64,000 nt of DNA from Azoarcus_F sp048158365 (GCA_048158365.1 JBLLNL010000007.1), one strand, 5' to 3'. Counted from the stretch's first letter, positions 20,613 through 31,274 are shown. Notes: a model not told the origin generated them from the sequence alone. Program-made: numbers and translations.

Positions 20613-21452
20613 TCAGATCGCCAGGCCGAGCCGCCGGCAGATGTCCATCGTGGGTCCGGCCTGGTTCATGCTGTAGAAGTGCAGGCCCGGTGCGCCGGCC
20701 CGCAGCAGCTTCTCGCACAAGGCCGTGACGACATCCAGACCGAAGGCCTGCACGGAGTCGGTGTCGTCGCCGAAACCTTCGAACTTCTTGCGCATCCAGC
20801 GCGGGATCTCGGCGCCGCAGGCGTCCGAGAAGCGCGCCAGCTTGCTGAAGCTCGTGATCGGCATGATGCCGGGTACGATCGGGATCCTCACGCCCAGTGC
20901 CTGCGCCTGGTCGACGAAGTGCAGGTAGGCGTCCAGGTTGTAGAAGTACTGCGTGATCGCCGAATTCGCGCCGGCGTCCACCTTGCGCTTGAACGCGAGC
21001 AGGTCGTCGCGCGGGCTTTTCGCCTGCGGATGCCATTCCGGATAGGCGGCGACCTCGACGATGAAGCGATCGCCGGTCTCGCTGCGGATGAACTCGACCA
21101 GCTCGTTGGCATAGCGGAACTCGCCTGCCGCACCCACGCCCGACGGCAGGTCGCCGCGCAGCGCGACGATGCGGCGGATGCCGGTCGCGGCGTACTCCTG
21201 CAGGATCTCGCGGATGCCGTCGCGGCTCGACCCGATGCATGACAGGTGCGGCGCGGCCTCGCTGCCGCTGTCGGCGATCTCGCGTACCGTGGCGAAGGTG
21301 CGTTCGCGGGTCGAACCACCGGCGCCGTAGGTCACCGAGAAGAAGGCCGGTTCGAGCTCGGCCAGGCGCGCGCGGGTCGCGCGCAGCTTCTCCGCGCCCT
21401 CCGGCGTCTGCGGCGGGAAGAACTCGATCGAAAGTTCAGTCTTGGTCGTCAT
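20613..21452 (-). CDS. metF: 5,10-methylenetetrahydrofolate reductase
   Basis: A 279-residue FAD TIM-barrel enzyme making 5-methyl-THF for methionine synthesis. It begins ELSIEFFPPQTPEGAEKL (catalytic glutamate region) and contains GAGGSTRERT and TQYFYNLDAYLHFV. The start overlaps the end of tlyA by 17 bases, so both are probably co-transcribed. It lies in a methionine/SAM-cycle neighbourhood with ahcY and metK on the same strand. Confidence 0.96.
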   Translation of the reverse strand: MTTKTELSIEFFPPQTPEGAEKLRATRARLAELEPAFFSVTYGAGGSTRERTFATVREIADSGSEAAPHLSCIGSSRDGIREILQEYAATGIRRIVALRGDLPSGVGAAGEFRYANELVEFIRSETGDRFIVEVAAYPEWHPQAKSPRDDLLAFKRKVDAGANSAITQYFYNLDAYLHFVDQAQALGVRIPIVPGIMPITSFSKLARFSDACGAEIPRWMRKKFEGFGDDTDSVQAFGLDVVTALCEKLLRAGAPGLHFYSMNQAGPTMDICRRLGLAI

Positions 21453-22299
21453 GTCGGTGTTGCATCCAGATCAGGAATTCGCGATTGCCTTCGATGTTGC
21501 CGACGCCGCCGCCTGTGAGTGGGGATTCGTACCAGCCCCGCACCGCGAGGCCGAGTTCTTGCGCCGCGAGCCGGATCGTCCGCTCGACCGTTTCGTACAG
21601 GGCCTCGTCCCTGACCACGCCGCCCTTGCCGAGCCCGTTCGGACCGACCTCGAACTGCGGCTTGACCAGCGCGACGATCTGCCCGCCCGGGGCGAGCAGC
21701 GCCGGCCACTGTGGCATCAACAGCGCCAGCGAGATGAAGCTCGCGTCGCACACGATCAGGTCGAAGCCTTCGGGCGGCACGTGCGGTGCGAGATCGGCCG
21801 CGACCAGATGACGGGCGTTGACGCCCTCCAGCGTGACGCAGCGCGGATCGTCATGCAGACGCGGGTGAAGCTGGCCGTGTCCGACCTCGACGCCGACCAC
21901 GCGGTCGGCACCGGCCTGCAGCAGGCAGTCGGTGAACCCGCCGGTGCTCTGGCCGATGTCGAGGCAGGTCGCGCCGCGTACGTCGAGTCCGGTCCGTTCG
22001 AGTGCGGCGGCGAGCTTCAGCGCGCCGCGCGACACATAGCGGGTCTGTTCGTCCTCGGCGACCGTCAGCCGCGCGGATTCGGGCAGCAGGTGCCCGGGTT
22101 TGACGATGACGCCTTCGTCGCACGACACCCGGCCGGCTTCGATCAACTGCCTGGCGCGGGTGCGCGATTCCACCAGGCCCTGTGCGACCAGCAGCGTGTC
22201 GAGGCGTTGCAGACCGGCCGGCCGTGGCGCGATCGCTGCGGTCCGCTCGCGCTTGGGTGCGGCGCGATGGCTGCGGCTGTGGAAGGAGTTCATCGACAT
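21436..22299 (-). CDS. tlyA: TlyA family rRNA methyltransferase / S4-domain protein
   Basis: A 287-residue protein with an N-terminal S4 RNA-binding domain (LDTLLVAQGLVESRTRARQL) and a FtsJ-like methyltransferase domain with the SAM loop CLDIGQSTGGFTDCLLQ. TlyA in mycobacteria makes 2'-O-methylcytidines in 16S and 23S rRNA; many proteobacterial members are still called hemolysins. An extra basic stretch of about 25 residues precedes the S4 domain. It is coupled to metF by overlap. Confidence 0.9.
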   Translation of the reverse strand: MSMNSFHSRSHRAAPKRERTAAIAPRPAGLQRLDTLLVAQGLVESRTRARQLIEAGRVSCDEGVIVKPGHLLPESARLTVAEDEQTRYVSRGALKLAAALERTGLDVRGATCLDIGQSTGGFTDCLLQAGADRVVGVEVGHGQLHPRLHDDPRCVTLEGVNARHLVAADLAPHVPPEGFDLIVCDASFISLALLMPQWPALLAPGGQIVALVKPQFEVGPNGLGKGGVVRDEALYETVERTIRLAAQELGLAVRGWYESPLTGGGVGNIEGNREFLIWMQHRHDDQD

Positions 22300-22338
22300 G
22301 ATGTCAGCCTCGGGTCCGACAGCCGCCTCGGTCCGTGG

Positions 22339-23211
22339 TCATTTGATCGCCAGGGTCTGGACTTCGTTGTCATAGACGTCGTGACGCTTGTCGTACAGCG
22401 GAATGGTCGTGCCGTTGACCCGGTTCTGGGTCAGGTTGTCGAGATTCACATCGGCGATCACGATCTGCTCGACGTTCGGTGTGCCTTCGGCCGCGATGCC
22501 GTCGCGCGAGAACGGAAAATCGGACGGCGTGATGATGCTCGCCTGGCCGTAATGCACGCCCAGGCCTTCGACCGGCAGATTGCCGACCGTGCTGGTCATC
22601 GCGACATAGACCTGATTCTCGATCGCGCGCGCATGGCAGCAGTAGCGCACGCGCAGAAAACCCTGGCGATCGTCGGTGCATGAGGGCACGAACAGGATGT
22701 CGGCACCGGCCTCGCAGACCATGCGGGCGAGCTCGGGAAACTCGATGTCGTAGCAGATCAGGATCGCGATCTTGCCGTAGGGCGTCTCGAACAGGTGCAG
22801 CTGGTCGCCGGCGGCGGTGTCCCACATCTCGCGCTCCCAGCGCGTGCGGTGGATCTTGTCCTGCTCATGCACTTCGCCGTCGGGCGTGAACAGATACGCG
22901 GTGTTGTAGAGTTGCCCGTCGCGCAGCGTGGGGTGGCTGCCGCCGATCAGGAACACCCGCCAGTATTGTGCGAGTTCGCGCATCAGCTCGATGTAGCGCT
23001 GCGTGTAATCGTTCATGTTGCGCACCGCCTCCGGCAGCTCGCGGGTGTCCATGAAGGACAGCAGCTGCGTGGTGAAGATCTCGGGCAGCAGCACGAAGTG
23101 GGGGCGATAGTCGCCCGCCGCCTGCACGACGAAGCGCACCTGGTTCTCGAACCCGGACCAGTCGTGGATCTGACGGAGCAGGTACTGGACTGCGGCGATT
23201 CTGACGATCAT
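22339..23211 (-). CDS. Carbon-nitrogen hydrolase (nitrilase superfamily)
   Basis: A 290-residue protein with the nitrilase triad: glutamate in FVLLPEIFT, lysine in VHEQDKIHRTRWE, and cysteine in KIAILICYDIEFPE. ATG 23211 is preferred because it overlaps the GNAT stop (ATGA) and has AGGAG upstream. Elsewhere the same two domains are fused in one protein (GNAT plus carbon-nitrogen hydrolase), so the pair probably acts on one substrate, such as a small amide. The actual amide is unknown. Confidence 0.92.
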   Translation of the reverse strand: MIVRIAAVQYLLRQIHDWSGFENQVRFVVQAAGDYRPHFVLLPEIFTTQLLSFMDTRELPEAVRNMNDYTQRYIELMRELAQYWRVFLIGGSHPTLRDGQLYNTAYLFTPDGEVHEQDKIHRTRWEREMWDTAAGDQLHLFETPYGKIAILICYDIEFPELARMVCEAGADILFVPSCTDDRQGFLRVRYCCHARAIENQVYVAMTSTVGNLPVEGLGVHYGQASIITPSDFPFSRDGIAAEGTPNVEQIVIADVNLDNLTQNRVNGTTIPLYDKRHDVYDNEVQTLAIK

Positions 23212-23867
23212 AGGATCTCCTTTTCGGGTATGCGCGTGGGCCTGCCCGCATCGTAGGCCGGATTCAGCCACACGATAAGGGAGGCGTTGCCACAGGATTC
23301 ATGGTCCTCCGGCAGGTAGTCCTCGATCACGCCGCAATAGTGGAAGCCTTCATGCAGCTGGAAACCGAGCACCGGGTCGCGCAAGTCGCCCCACACGACC
23401 CGCTTGGCGTAGTCCTCGGCGCTCATCTCGGCGGCATGCAGATGATAGCCGGGCAGCCGCCCACAGGCGATGATGCGCTTCAGGTTCATTGCCTGGCACA
23501 GGCGGCGGCGTCCCTCGTAGAGTGCGTGCCCCAGCCCCATGCCCCGTACCTCGGGGTCGACGAACACTTCGGCGCCATAAAGCGTCTTGCCGCCGGGGTC
23601 GTGCTCCTGGAACGTGCCCGAGGCGGTGATCTCCTTCCAGGTGTGCGTGTCGAACCAGTCGTCCCAGATCACGACGAACGAACTCGCACATCCGACCACG
23701 CGTCCGTCGAATTCGGCCACGATCTGGCCGTGAGGGAAGATCTCGAGCTGATGCTCGAACTTGACCCGCGACCAGGGGGGCATTTCGGGCGGGTAGGCGT
23801 GTTTTTGCAGCCGTATGAGTTCCGGAATGTCTTCGGCCCGGGTGTGGCGTATCGTCACTTTCGACAT
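23208..23867 (-). CDS. GNAT family N-acetyltransferase
   Basis: A 219-residue acetyltransferase beginning KVTIRHTRAEDIPELIRLQ, with the acetyl-CoA loop in VRGMGLGHALYEGRRRLC. ATG 23867 has GGAGAA upstream; the frame stays open further but enters the ahcY-side intergenic sequence. It overlaps the downstream nitrilase gene by 4 bases. The residues after the core (GYHLHAAEMSAEDYAKRVV) are typical of GNATs paired or fused with carbon-nitrogen hydrolases. Confidence 0.9.
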   Translation of the reverse strand: MSKVTIRHTRAEDIPELIRLQKHAYPPEMPPWSRVKFEHQLEIFPHGQIVAEFDGRVVGCASSFVVIWDDWFDTHTWKEITASGTFQEHDPGGKTLYGAEVFVDPEVRGMGLGHALYEGRRRLCQAMNLKRIIACGRLPGYHLHAAEMSAEDYAKRVVWGDLRDPVLGFQLHEGFHYCGVIEDYLPEDHESCGNASLIVWLNPAYDAGRPTRIPEKEIL

Positions 23868-23955
23868 GGTCGTTCTCCGTTTCGAATGCCGCGATCCAGT
23901 CCGCCCGGCACCCGCAGCGGCGCGATGGCCGGTGCGGGTGGATCCAGAGCCGGGA

Positions 23956-25365
<1,410 letters not shown>

Positions 25366-25467
25366 TGAATGCTCCTTGCTATGGCCGGGGGGAACGGGTA
25401 GTGCGGTCTTGCTCACCCGGAATCCCTAACCCGGCAGGGTTGAGAAATGAAACACCAAGCGGTGTCT

Positions 25468-25582
25468 CGGGTGAGCGCCGTTTCTGTACAAGAACCGCGA
25501 CCTGTCGGTCGGCTGGCTCCGAGCCTGGGGGCGGACACCGCATGATGCGGATGACTCGACGCCTTGCAGCGCTCCTCGGAGG
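25468..25582 (-). promoter_or_regulatory. S-adenosylhomocysteine (SAH) riboswitch
   Basis: On the minus strand the leader of ahcY reads TCCGAGGAGCGCTGCAAGGC, then CAGGCTCGGAGCC, then AACGGCGCTCACC. These three blocks, in this order, are the conserved core of the SAH riboswitch, which binds SAH and activates ahcY in beta- and gammaproteobacteria. The first block pairs with CTCGG of the second, and GAGCGC pairs with GCGCTC of the third. Short hairpins between the riboswitch and ahcY (25400-25467) may be the expression platform. The rest of the 324-base gap holds no gene. Confidence 0.92.
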
Positions 25583-25689
25583 ATGCTGAGTATACATCAA
25601 CGGCGTCATCTGCTGCAGTGCCTGATTCGCTGCGCTCGTGCGCTGACCTGCTCGCCGGGTCGGGTGCCGCGCTTGGTTCGGCCTTCCGG

Positions 25690-26949
25690 TCACATGGCAA
25701 ACTTGGCTGCCTGGCGCGCGGCTGCGAGATCCTGGGGAGCCTTCAATGCAATTTCGGCGCGAACCAACGCGAGACGGGCATGCCGCAGCGCGTTGCCGCG
25801 CATCGTGGCGTCCCCGGCCGCGGCAAGTGCCTCGAAGGCCTTGAGCAGCCGCAGCACCACTTCGATAGTACCCGCGCCGTCCCGGGCGATTCCGGTAAAG
25901 GCGTCGTCGAACATGTCCGCCATGGACAATTCCGGCACCGCGACGCGGTCGAACTGCACGGAAACGTCACCCGCCTTGCCGCACTCGTTCCACGTGACGA
26001 ACAGGCGGACAAACGCGCCCGTGACGGCGATGGCGGTCCCCGGATCATTGACCGCCGGCGAAAGCGCGTGGCTGGCGATCTCCGAAAGGACCACCAGTCC
26101 GAACCGCGGATCCTGTTCAAAGACCCTCGAGCCGCCAATGTCGAACGCGGCAGCGATTGCTTCGGCGTCCTCGTCGGACACACTGTCCGACGCCTCCCGG
26201 ATGACCCACGCGACAGGGCGGTTTGGCGTGCAAAAGGTGCCGGGCAACGCCGCCACAACAATCCTCAGTTGCGACTCCACCGCCCGCTTCTGCAACGCGG
26301 CGGTGTCGACATACCCTACGTACCCGATGGCCTGTCCGAAGACCGCCCGACCCCTATCTGGGGGACTGGACGCCGCGACGCCCCCAAGACGTGGGGCCGA
26401 CTGCCGCTTCCGAACAGCTTTCCCGGCTATCGCTTCCACCTTGTCGATCGTATCTCCCAGCCGACCGAGCCGGGCGATTTTATCGACCCAGCGGATGAAG
26501 GCAAGAATGACAATTGCAAGCACGCCTATTGTCAGGGAGAACAGGATAAAACGACTGCCCGGTCCACCGTAAGCCCCGTTCATCAGCGCAATGAGCGCGA
26601 CCACGCTGTAGATAAACGCGCCGATGAACACCGACAGCGCGTTCTGCGAAACGTCATCGGCGATCATCAGCGAAAACGAGCGGGGCGTCGCAGACTGACT
26701 TGCCGACGCATAAGCGGACACCATCGAAGTCACCGCGAACGTGGCCATCATCAACATGCTCGACGCGATGATCTTGAGCAACGTTTCGGTCGATTCCTTC
26801 GAGATGTCCGGCAGGAAACGGTCGAGTTCAGTCATGTCCATGAGATCGGCGAGAAAAACTGCGGCAATGGACAGCACGCAGACGATGAGTGGCCTGACCC
26901 ACAGCCGCTCATGGAACTGCTTGATGACGAAACTCAGGTGATCCAACAT
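25690..26949 (-). CDS. DUF2254 family membrane protein
   Basis: A 419-residue protein with about four membrane segments in the first 190 residues and a cytoplasmic C-terminal domain containing GYVGYVD and SHALSPAVNDPGTA, characteristic of DUF2254. Function is unknown. ATG 26949 has GGAGA upstream and gives the normal family N-terminus (LDHLSFVIKQFHERLWVRP). Confidence 0.88.
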   Translation of the reverse strand: MLDHLSFVIKQFHERLWVRPLIVCVLSIAAVFLADLMDMTELDRFLPDISKESTETLLKIIASSMLMMATFAVTSMVSAYASASQSATPRSFSLMIADDVSQNALSVFIGAFIYSVVALIALMNGAYGGPGSRFILFSLTIGVLAIVILAFIRWVDKIARLGRLGDTIDKVEAIAGKAVRKRQSAPRLGGVAASSPPDRGRAVFGQAIGYVGYVDTAALQKRAVESQLRIVVAALPGTFCTPNRPVAWVIREASDSVSDEDAEAIAAAFDIGGSRVFEQDPRFGLVVLSEIASHALSPAVNDPGTAIAVTGAFVRLFVTWNECGKAGDVSVQFDRVAVPELSMADMFDDAFTGIARDGAGTIEVVLRLLKAFEALAAAGDATMRGNALRHARLALVRAEIALKAPQDLAAARQAAKFAM

Positions 26950-27026
26950 CTTCGGCTCTCCTGCCACTTCACCCAATTGTGTCGACCGCTATCGAGCCAG
27001 AACGCAACCCCCCGACCGACAGCCTC

Positions 27027-28097
27027 CTACCGCCTGTTATGCCGCATCACGCTGACGATGATCGTGATCACGGTGATCGGCATCACGTAGCCGAGCATCG
27101 CGTTGGAGAACGCCGGCAGCAGCGCGTGTTGTTGAGCAGCCAGCACCAGATAGGCGGTGTAGGCGGCGTAGTAGCCGAGGAACACCGCGCCCTCCCAGCG
27201 CGCGATCTCGCGGCCGGTGATCATGATCGGCAGGCACGCGAAGGCGACCGCCAGCATCACCCACAGGTCGAAATTGCGCGCAGCCTCCGAGATCGGGATG
27301 CCGCCGGCCGACACCAGGCCGGTGACGCCCAGTACCGCGAAGATGTTGAACACGTTGCTGCCGATCACGTTGCCGACCGCGATGTCGCGTTGGCCGCGGA
27401 TCGCTGCGACGATGGAGGTGGCGACCTCCGGCATGGACGTGCCGACCGCGACCACGGTCAGACCGATCACCAGATCGCTGACCCCGAAGGCCTGCGCGAA
27501 GGCCACGGCTGCGCCGACCAGCCAGTCCGAGCCCTGCACCAGCGCGATCAGGCCGGCCAAGATCAGGCCGAGCTGGACGCTCCAGTGCCGGTCCCATTTC
27601 GTGTCCGGGGGCATCTCCCCGGCGAATTCGTCCTGGGTGTCGCGCGACGCGCGCCTCGACTGGCGTATCAGGAAGAACGAATAGGCGGCGACCAGCATGA
27701 ACAGCACGGCCGCCTCGAGCCGGCTGATGTTGCCGTCCAGTGCCATGACCACCATCAGCAAGGACGCGCCGAGCATGATCGGGATCTCCTGGCGGATGAT
27801 CTGTTCGTGCACCAGCAGCGGCGCGATCAGGGCCGAGATGCCCAGGATCAGCAGGATGTTGGCGATGTTGCTGCCGATCACGTTGCCGATCGCCAGATCC
27901 GGCGTGCCGGTCAGTGACGCCCCGACCGATACCGCCATTTCGGGCGCGCTGGTGCCGAACGCGACCACCGTCAGACCGATCACCAGCGGCGACACGCCGA
28001 ACGACAGCGCCAGCTTGGCCGCGCCCCGGACCATGACTTCGGCGCCGATGACGAGCAGCGTGAGGCCGAGAACGAAGAACAGGGCGTGGGTCAGCAT
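27027..28097 (-). CDS. Calcium/sodium antiporter (YrbG/CaxA family)
   Basis: A 356-residue inner-membrane exchanger with about ten to eleven segments in two repeats. Each repeat has the exchanger signature: GTSAPEMAVSVGASLTG with IGNVIGSNIANILLILG in the first, and GTSMPEVATSIVAAIRG with VGNVIGSNVFNIFAVLG in the second. A cytoplasmic loop separates the halves. It lies 15 bases downstream of metK on the same strand and is probably read from the same transcript. Confidence 0.94.
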   Translation of the reverse strand: MLTHALFFVLGLTLLVIGAEVMVRGAAKLALSFGVSPLVIGLTVVAFGTSAPEMAVSVGASLTGTPDLAIGNVIGSNIANILLILGISALIAPLLVHEQIIRQEIPIMLGASLLMVVMALDGNISRLEAAVLFMLVAAYSFFLIRQSRRASRDTQDEFAGEMPPDTKWDRHWSVQLGLILAGLIALVQGSDWLVGAAVAFAQAFGVSDLVIGLTVVAVGTSMPEVATSIVAAIRGQRDIAVGNVIGSNVFNIFAVLGVTGLVSAGGIPISEAARNFDLWVMLAVAFACLPIMITGREIARWEGAVFLGYYAAYTAYLVLAAQQHALLPAFSNAMLGYVMPITVITIIVSVMRHNRR

Positions 28098-28112
28098 GGC
28101 GTGGGTGCGTGA

Positions 28113-29279
28113 TCAGAGGCCCGCGTTGGCCCGCAGTGCCGCGGCTTTGTCGGTCGTCTCCCACTTGAACTCGGGTTCGTCGCGCCCGAAGTGGCCGTAG
28201 GCGGCGGTCTTGCCGTAAATCGGGCGCAACAGGTCCAGTGTCTGGATGATGGCTTTCGGGCGCAGGTCGAAATGCTTCGCGATCAGTTCTTCGATGCGCT
28301 CGTCCGGCACCTTGCCGGTGCCGAAGGTATCGACCATAAGACTCACGGGCCTGGCCACGCCGATCGCGTAGGCGATCTGGACCTCGCAGCGCTCGGCCAG
28401 GCCGGCCGCGACCAGGTTCTTGGCCACGTAGCGTCCGGCGTAGGCGGCCGAACGGTCGACCTTGGATGGGTCCTTGCCGGAGAACGCGCCGCCGCCATGG
28501 TGGGCCGCACCGCCATAGGTATCCACGATGATCTTGCGCCCGGTCAGGCCGCAGTCGCCATGCGGGCCGCCGACCACGAATCGGCCGGTGGGGTTGATCA
28601 GATAACGCACTTCCCCCTGCATCAGCTCTTGCGGCAGTACCGGCTTGATGATCTCCTCGATCACCGCCTCGGTGATCTGGGCATGGGACACCTCCGGGTC
28701 GTGCTGCGTGGACACCACGACCGTGTCGATCGCGACCGGTTTGCCATCCACATGCCGCACGGTGAGCTGGCTCTTGGCGTCCGGGCGCAGCCACGGCAGG
28801 CGGCCGTCCTTGCGCAGTTCGGCCTGGCGCTGCATGATCCGGTGCGCATAGAAGATCGGCAGCGGCATCAGCGCCGGGGTCTCGTTGCAGGCGTAGCCGA
28901 ACATCAGGCCCTGGTCGCCCGCACCCTGATCGAGGTCGATGCCCTGGCCTTCGTTCACGCCCTGCGCGATGTCGGGCGACTGGCGGTTGATCGCGGTCAG
29001 GATCGCGCAGGAGCGGTAGTCGAAACCGATCTCGGAAGCGTTGTAGCCGATCCGGCGGATCACGTCCTGCGCGATTTCCTTGTAGTTGGGATGGGCGGTG
29101 GTCGTGATTTCGCCTGAAATGACGACCAGGCCGGTCGACACCAGTGTTTCGCAGGCCACGCGGGCATGCGGGTCCTCGGCCAGGATTGCGTCCAGCACTC
29201 CGTCAGACACCTGGTCGGCGACTTTGTCCGGATGGCCTTCCGACACCGACTCCGAGGTGAAGAGATATTCCCTGCTCAT
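28113..29279 (-). CDS. metK: S-adenosylmethionine synthetase
   Basis: A 388-residue enzyme making SAM from methionine and ATP. Signatures: SVSEGHPDKVADQVSDGVLD at the N-terminus, GAGDQGLMFGYA (ATP/flexible loop), and GGGAFSGKDPSKVDRSAAY. Length is standard. The leader contains a hairpin followed by a U-rich stretch directly before the ribosome site, which suggests attenuation. With ahcY and metF in the same region this forms a SAM-cycle neighbourhood. Confidence 0.97.
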   Translation of the reverse strand: MSREYLFTSESVSEGHPDKVADQVSDGVLDAILAEDPHARVACETLVSTGLVVISGEITTTAHPNYKEIAQDVIRRIGYNASEIGFDYRSCAILTAINRQSPDIAQGVNEGQGIDLDQGAGDQGLMFGYACNETPALMPLPIFYAHRIMQRQAELRKDGRLPWLRPDAKSQLTVRHVDGKPVAIDTVVVSTQHDPEVSHAQITEAVIEEIIKPVLPQELMQGEVRYLINPTGRFVVGGPHGDCGLTGRKIIVDTYGGAAHHGGGAFSGKDPSKVDRSAAYAGRYVAKNLVAAGLAERCEVQIAYAIGVARPVSLMVDTFGTGKVPDERIEELIAKHFDLRPKAIIQTLDLLRPIYGKTAAYGHFGRDEPEFKWETTDKAAALRANAGL

Positions 29280-29285
29280 GGCTAC

Positions 29286-29340
29286 GCTCCAAAAACGAAA
29301 ATCCCCAGTATGTCTGGCGTGGCGCCAGCTCCGGGGATTT
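29286..29340 (-). promoter_or_regulatory. Attenuator-like hairpin in the metK leader
   Basis: On the minus strand AAATCCCC (29340-29333) pairs with GGGGATTT (29306-29299), and inside it CTGGCG pairs with CGCCAG (29328-29323 and 29319-29314). The stem is followed by TTCGTTTTT, and then immediately by the GGAG ribosome site and the metK start. A terminator this close to the gene suggests conditional read-through. I do not recognise it as one of the named SAM riboswitch classes. Confidence 0.55.
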
Positions 29341-29512
29341 CGTCGAGCGGCGACGCTTTAGCAGTATTTGCGTGTCGGCCCGCAGCATTTGCATGCGATA
29401 GCGTCCACATCCGCCCTGCAAGTTGTCGTGTTAACTCGGCGGCTGGGCGATAATTGTAGCGTTTCCAATTTGCCGGTGAAAGCAGTTCCGCTGCTTCCGG
29501 TCCAGGCCCTTC

Positions 29513-30373
29513 GTGCTCGTCTCCCCAGTCTTCCGGTTTTTGTCGCGTCTGCCGCTGTCCTGGCTTCACCGCCTCGGCGCGTTGGCAGGGCGCGTGGTCT
29601 GGCTGTTCTCGAAGGGGTATCGGTCCCGCGTACGCGAGAACCTGATCATCGCAACGGGTCGCGACGACAAACCGCTGCTCGATGCGGTGATCGCCGAGAC
29701 CGGCCGGCAGATGCTGGAACTGCCGTTCGTGTGGGTGCGACCGCAACAGGAGGTGTTGTCGCGAATCGTCAGGGTGGAGGGGGTTGAACTGCTGGAAGCT
29801 GCCCGCCGGGACGGCGCCAGCGTGCTGTTGCTGACGGCGCACCTCGGCTGCTTCGAATTGTGCGCGCAGTACTGCTCGACCCATGGTCCGATCACGGTGC
29901 TGTATCGCCCGCCGCGCAAGGCCGTGCTGCAACCGCTGATGGAGGCGGGGCGCGCACGCGGCAATGTGCGGGTCGCGCCGGCCGACGTGTCGGGTGTGCG
30001 CAAGCTGGTCAAGGCCCTGCGTAGCGGCGAGATGGTCGGCATGTTGCCGGACCAGGCGCCCAAGGAGGGCGAGGGCATGTGGGCGCCGTTCTTCGGCCGG
30101 CCTGCCTGGACGATGACGCTGGCCGCGCGCCTGTCCGAGGTCAAGGGCGTGCGCGTGATCATGGTCTGGACCGAGCGGCTCCCCGGGGCGACGGGGTACG
30201 TGCTGCGTCTCACCGAACCGGTCGAGCCGATTGAAGGCGATCTCGCCGCCCGCACGGTCGCGATCAACCGTGAGATCGAGCGCCTGATCCTGAGATGCCC
30301 CGCCCAGTATCTGTGGGGCTACAACCGCTACAAGAGGCCGTCGGGTGTGCCGCCGCCCGAGGGCGAAGCATGA
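29513..30373 (+). CDS. Lysophospholipid acyltransferase, LpxL/HtrB family (first copy)
   Basis: A 286-residue membrane-anchored acyltransferase. The HX4E catalytic motif is HLGCFE, and the later PDQAPKEGEGMWAPFFGRPA segment is typical of lauroyl/myristoyl transferases that complete lipid A. Translation appears to begin with GTG 29513. The stop overlaps the second acyltransferase start (ATGA), so the pair probably adds two secondary acyl chains, or modifies two lipid classes. The gene is divergent from metK. Confidence 0.9.
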   Translation: MLVSPVFRFLSRLPLSWLHRLGALAGRVVWLFSKGYRSRVRENLIIATGRDDKPLLDAVIAETGRQMLELPFVWVRPQQEVLSRIVRVEGVELLEAARRDGASVLLLTAHLGCFELCAQYCSTHGPITVLYRPPRKAVLQPLMEAGRARGNVRVAPADVSGVRKLVKALRSGEMVGMLPDQAPKEGEGMWAPFFGRPAWTMTLAARLSEVKGVRVIMVWTERLPGATGYVLRLTEPVEPIEGDLAARTVAINREIERLILRCPAQYLWGYNRYKRPSGVPPPEGEA

Positions 30374-31242
30374 GTCGCCTCGTCATCGCGCTGCTGTGGT
30401 TGCTGCACTGGTTGCCGCTGGGTGTGCTCGCGCCGATCGGTCAGGCTATGGGCGAGATCCTGTATCGGGTCGCGCGTGCGCGTCGGCATATCGCCGACGT
30501 CAATCTCCGCCTGTGCTTTCCGGCCCTGAGCGAGCCCGAGCGGCGCCGGCTGGTGCGGGCGCATTTTCGCATGCTGGGTCGCAGCCTCATCGAGCGCGGG
30601 TTGCTGTGGTGGGGCAGTCGGGCGCGACTGCAGCGGCTGATCCGGATGGATCGGCCCGAGAGGATTCAGCGGCTGCTGGACGCCGGGCGCCCGGTGATCC
30701 TGCTCGCACCGCACTTCGTCGGGCTCGATGCCGGCGGAATCTCGGTCGCGATGCGCTTCAACGGCGTCAGCATCTATGCGAAGCAGAGCGATCCGGTGAT
30801 CGACCACTGGCTCAAGCACGGTCGCAGCCGCTTCGGCGATCAGCAGCTGATTTCGCGCTCGGACGGCGCCCGGCCCACGGTCAAGGCGATGAAGGCAGGC
30901 CGTCCGTTCTACTACCTGCCTGACATGGATTACCGTCTGAAGGATTCGATCTTCGTGCCGTTTTTCGGCGTGCCTGCGGCGACGATCACCGGCCTGTCGC
31001 GCCTGTCACGGCTGGCCGGGGCTGCGGTGGTGGTATGCGCCGCGCGAATGCTGCCGGGCGGACAGGGCTATGTGATCGAGGTCGGCGAACCGTGGGAGAA
31101 CTTCCCCACCGCGGACGTGGAAGCGGACACGCGGCGCATGAACGAGGAGATCGAACGGCTGGTGCGCACGATGCCCGAGCAGTATTACTGGGTGCACCGC
31201 CGCTTCAAGACCCGCCCGTCGGGGGAAAGCAAGCCGTATTGA
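30370..31242 (+). CDS. Lysophospholipid acyltransferase, LpxL/HtrB family (second copy)
   Basis: A 290-residue paralogue of the previous gene with an N-terminal membrane anchor and the catalytic motif HFVGLD (HX4D). Further family features are YYLPDMDYRLKDSIFVPFFG and the C-terminal PEQYYWVHRRFKTRP. ATG 30370 overlaps the preceding stop. It likely acts at the inner membrane on lipid A precursors. Which acyl chain each copy adds cannot be told from sequence. Confidence 0.92.
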   Translation: MSRLVIALLWLLHWLPLGVLAPIGQAMGEILYRVARARRHIADVNLRLCFPALSEPERRRLVRAHFRMLGRSLIERGLLWWGSRARLQRLIRMDRPERIQRLLDAGRPVILLAPHFVGLDAGGISVAMRFNGVSIYAKQSDPVIDHWLKHGRSRFGDQQLISRSDGARPTVKAMKAGRPFYYLPDMDYRLKDSIFVPFFGVPAATITGLSRLSRLAGAAVVVCAARMLPGGQGYVIEVGEPWENFPTADVEADTRRMNEEIERLVRTMPEQYYWVHRRFKTRPSGESKPY

Positions 31243-31274
31243 GTGAGGCTGGTTGCATGGACACTGTGGCGTTT

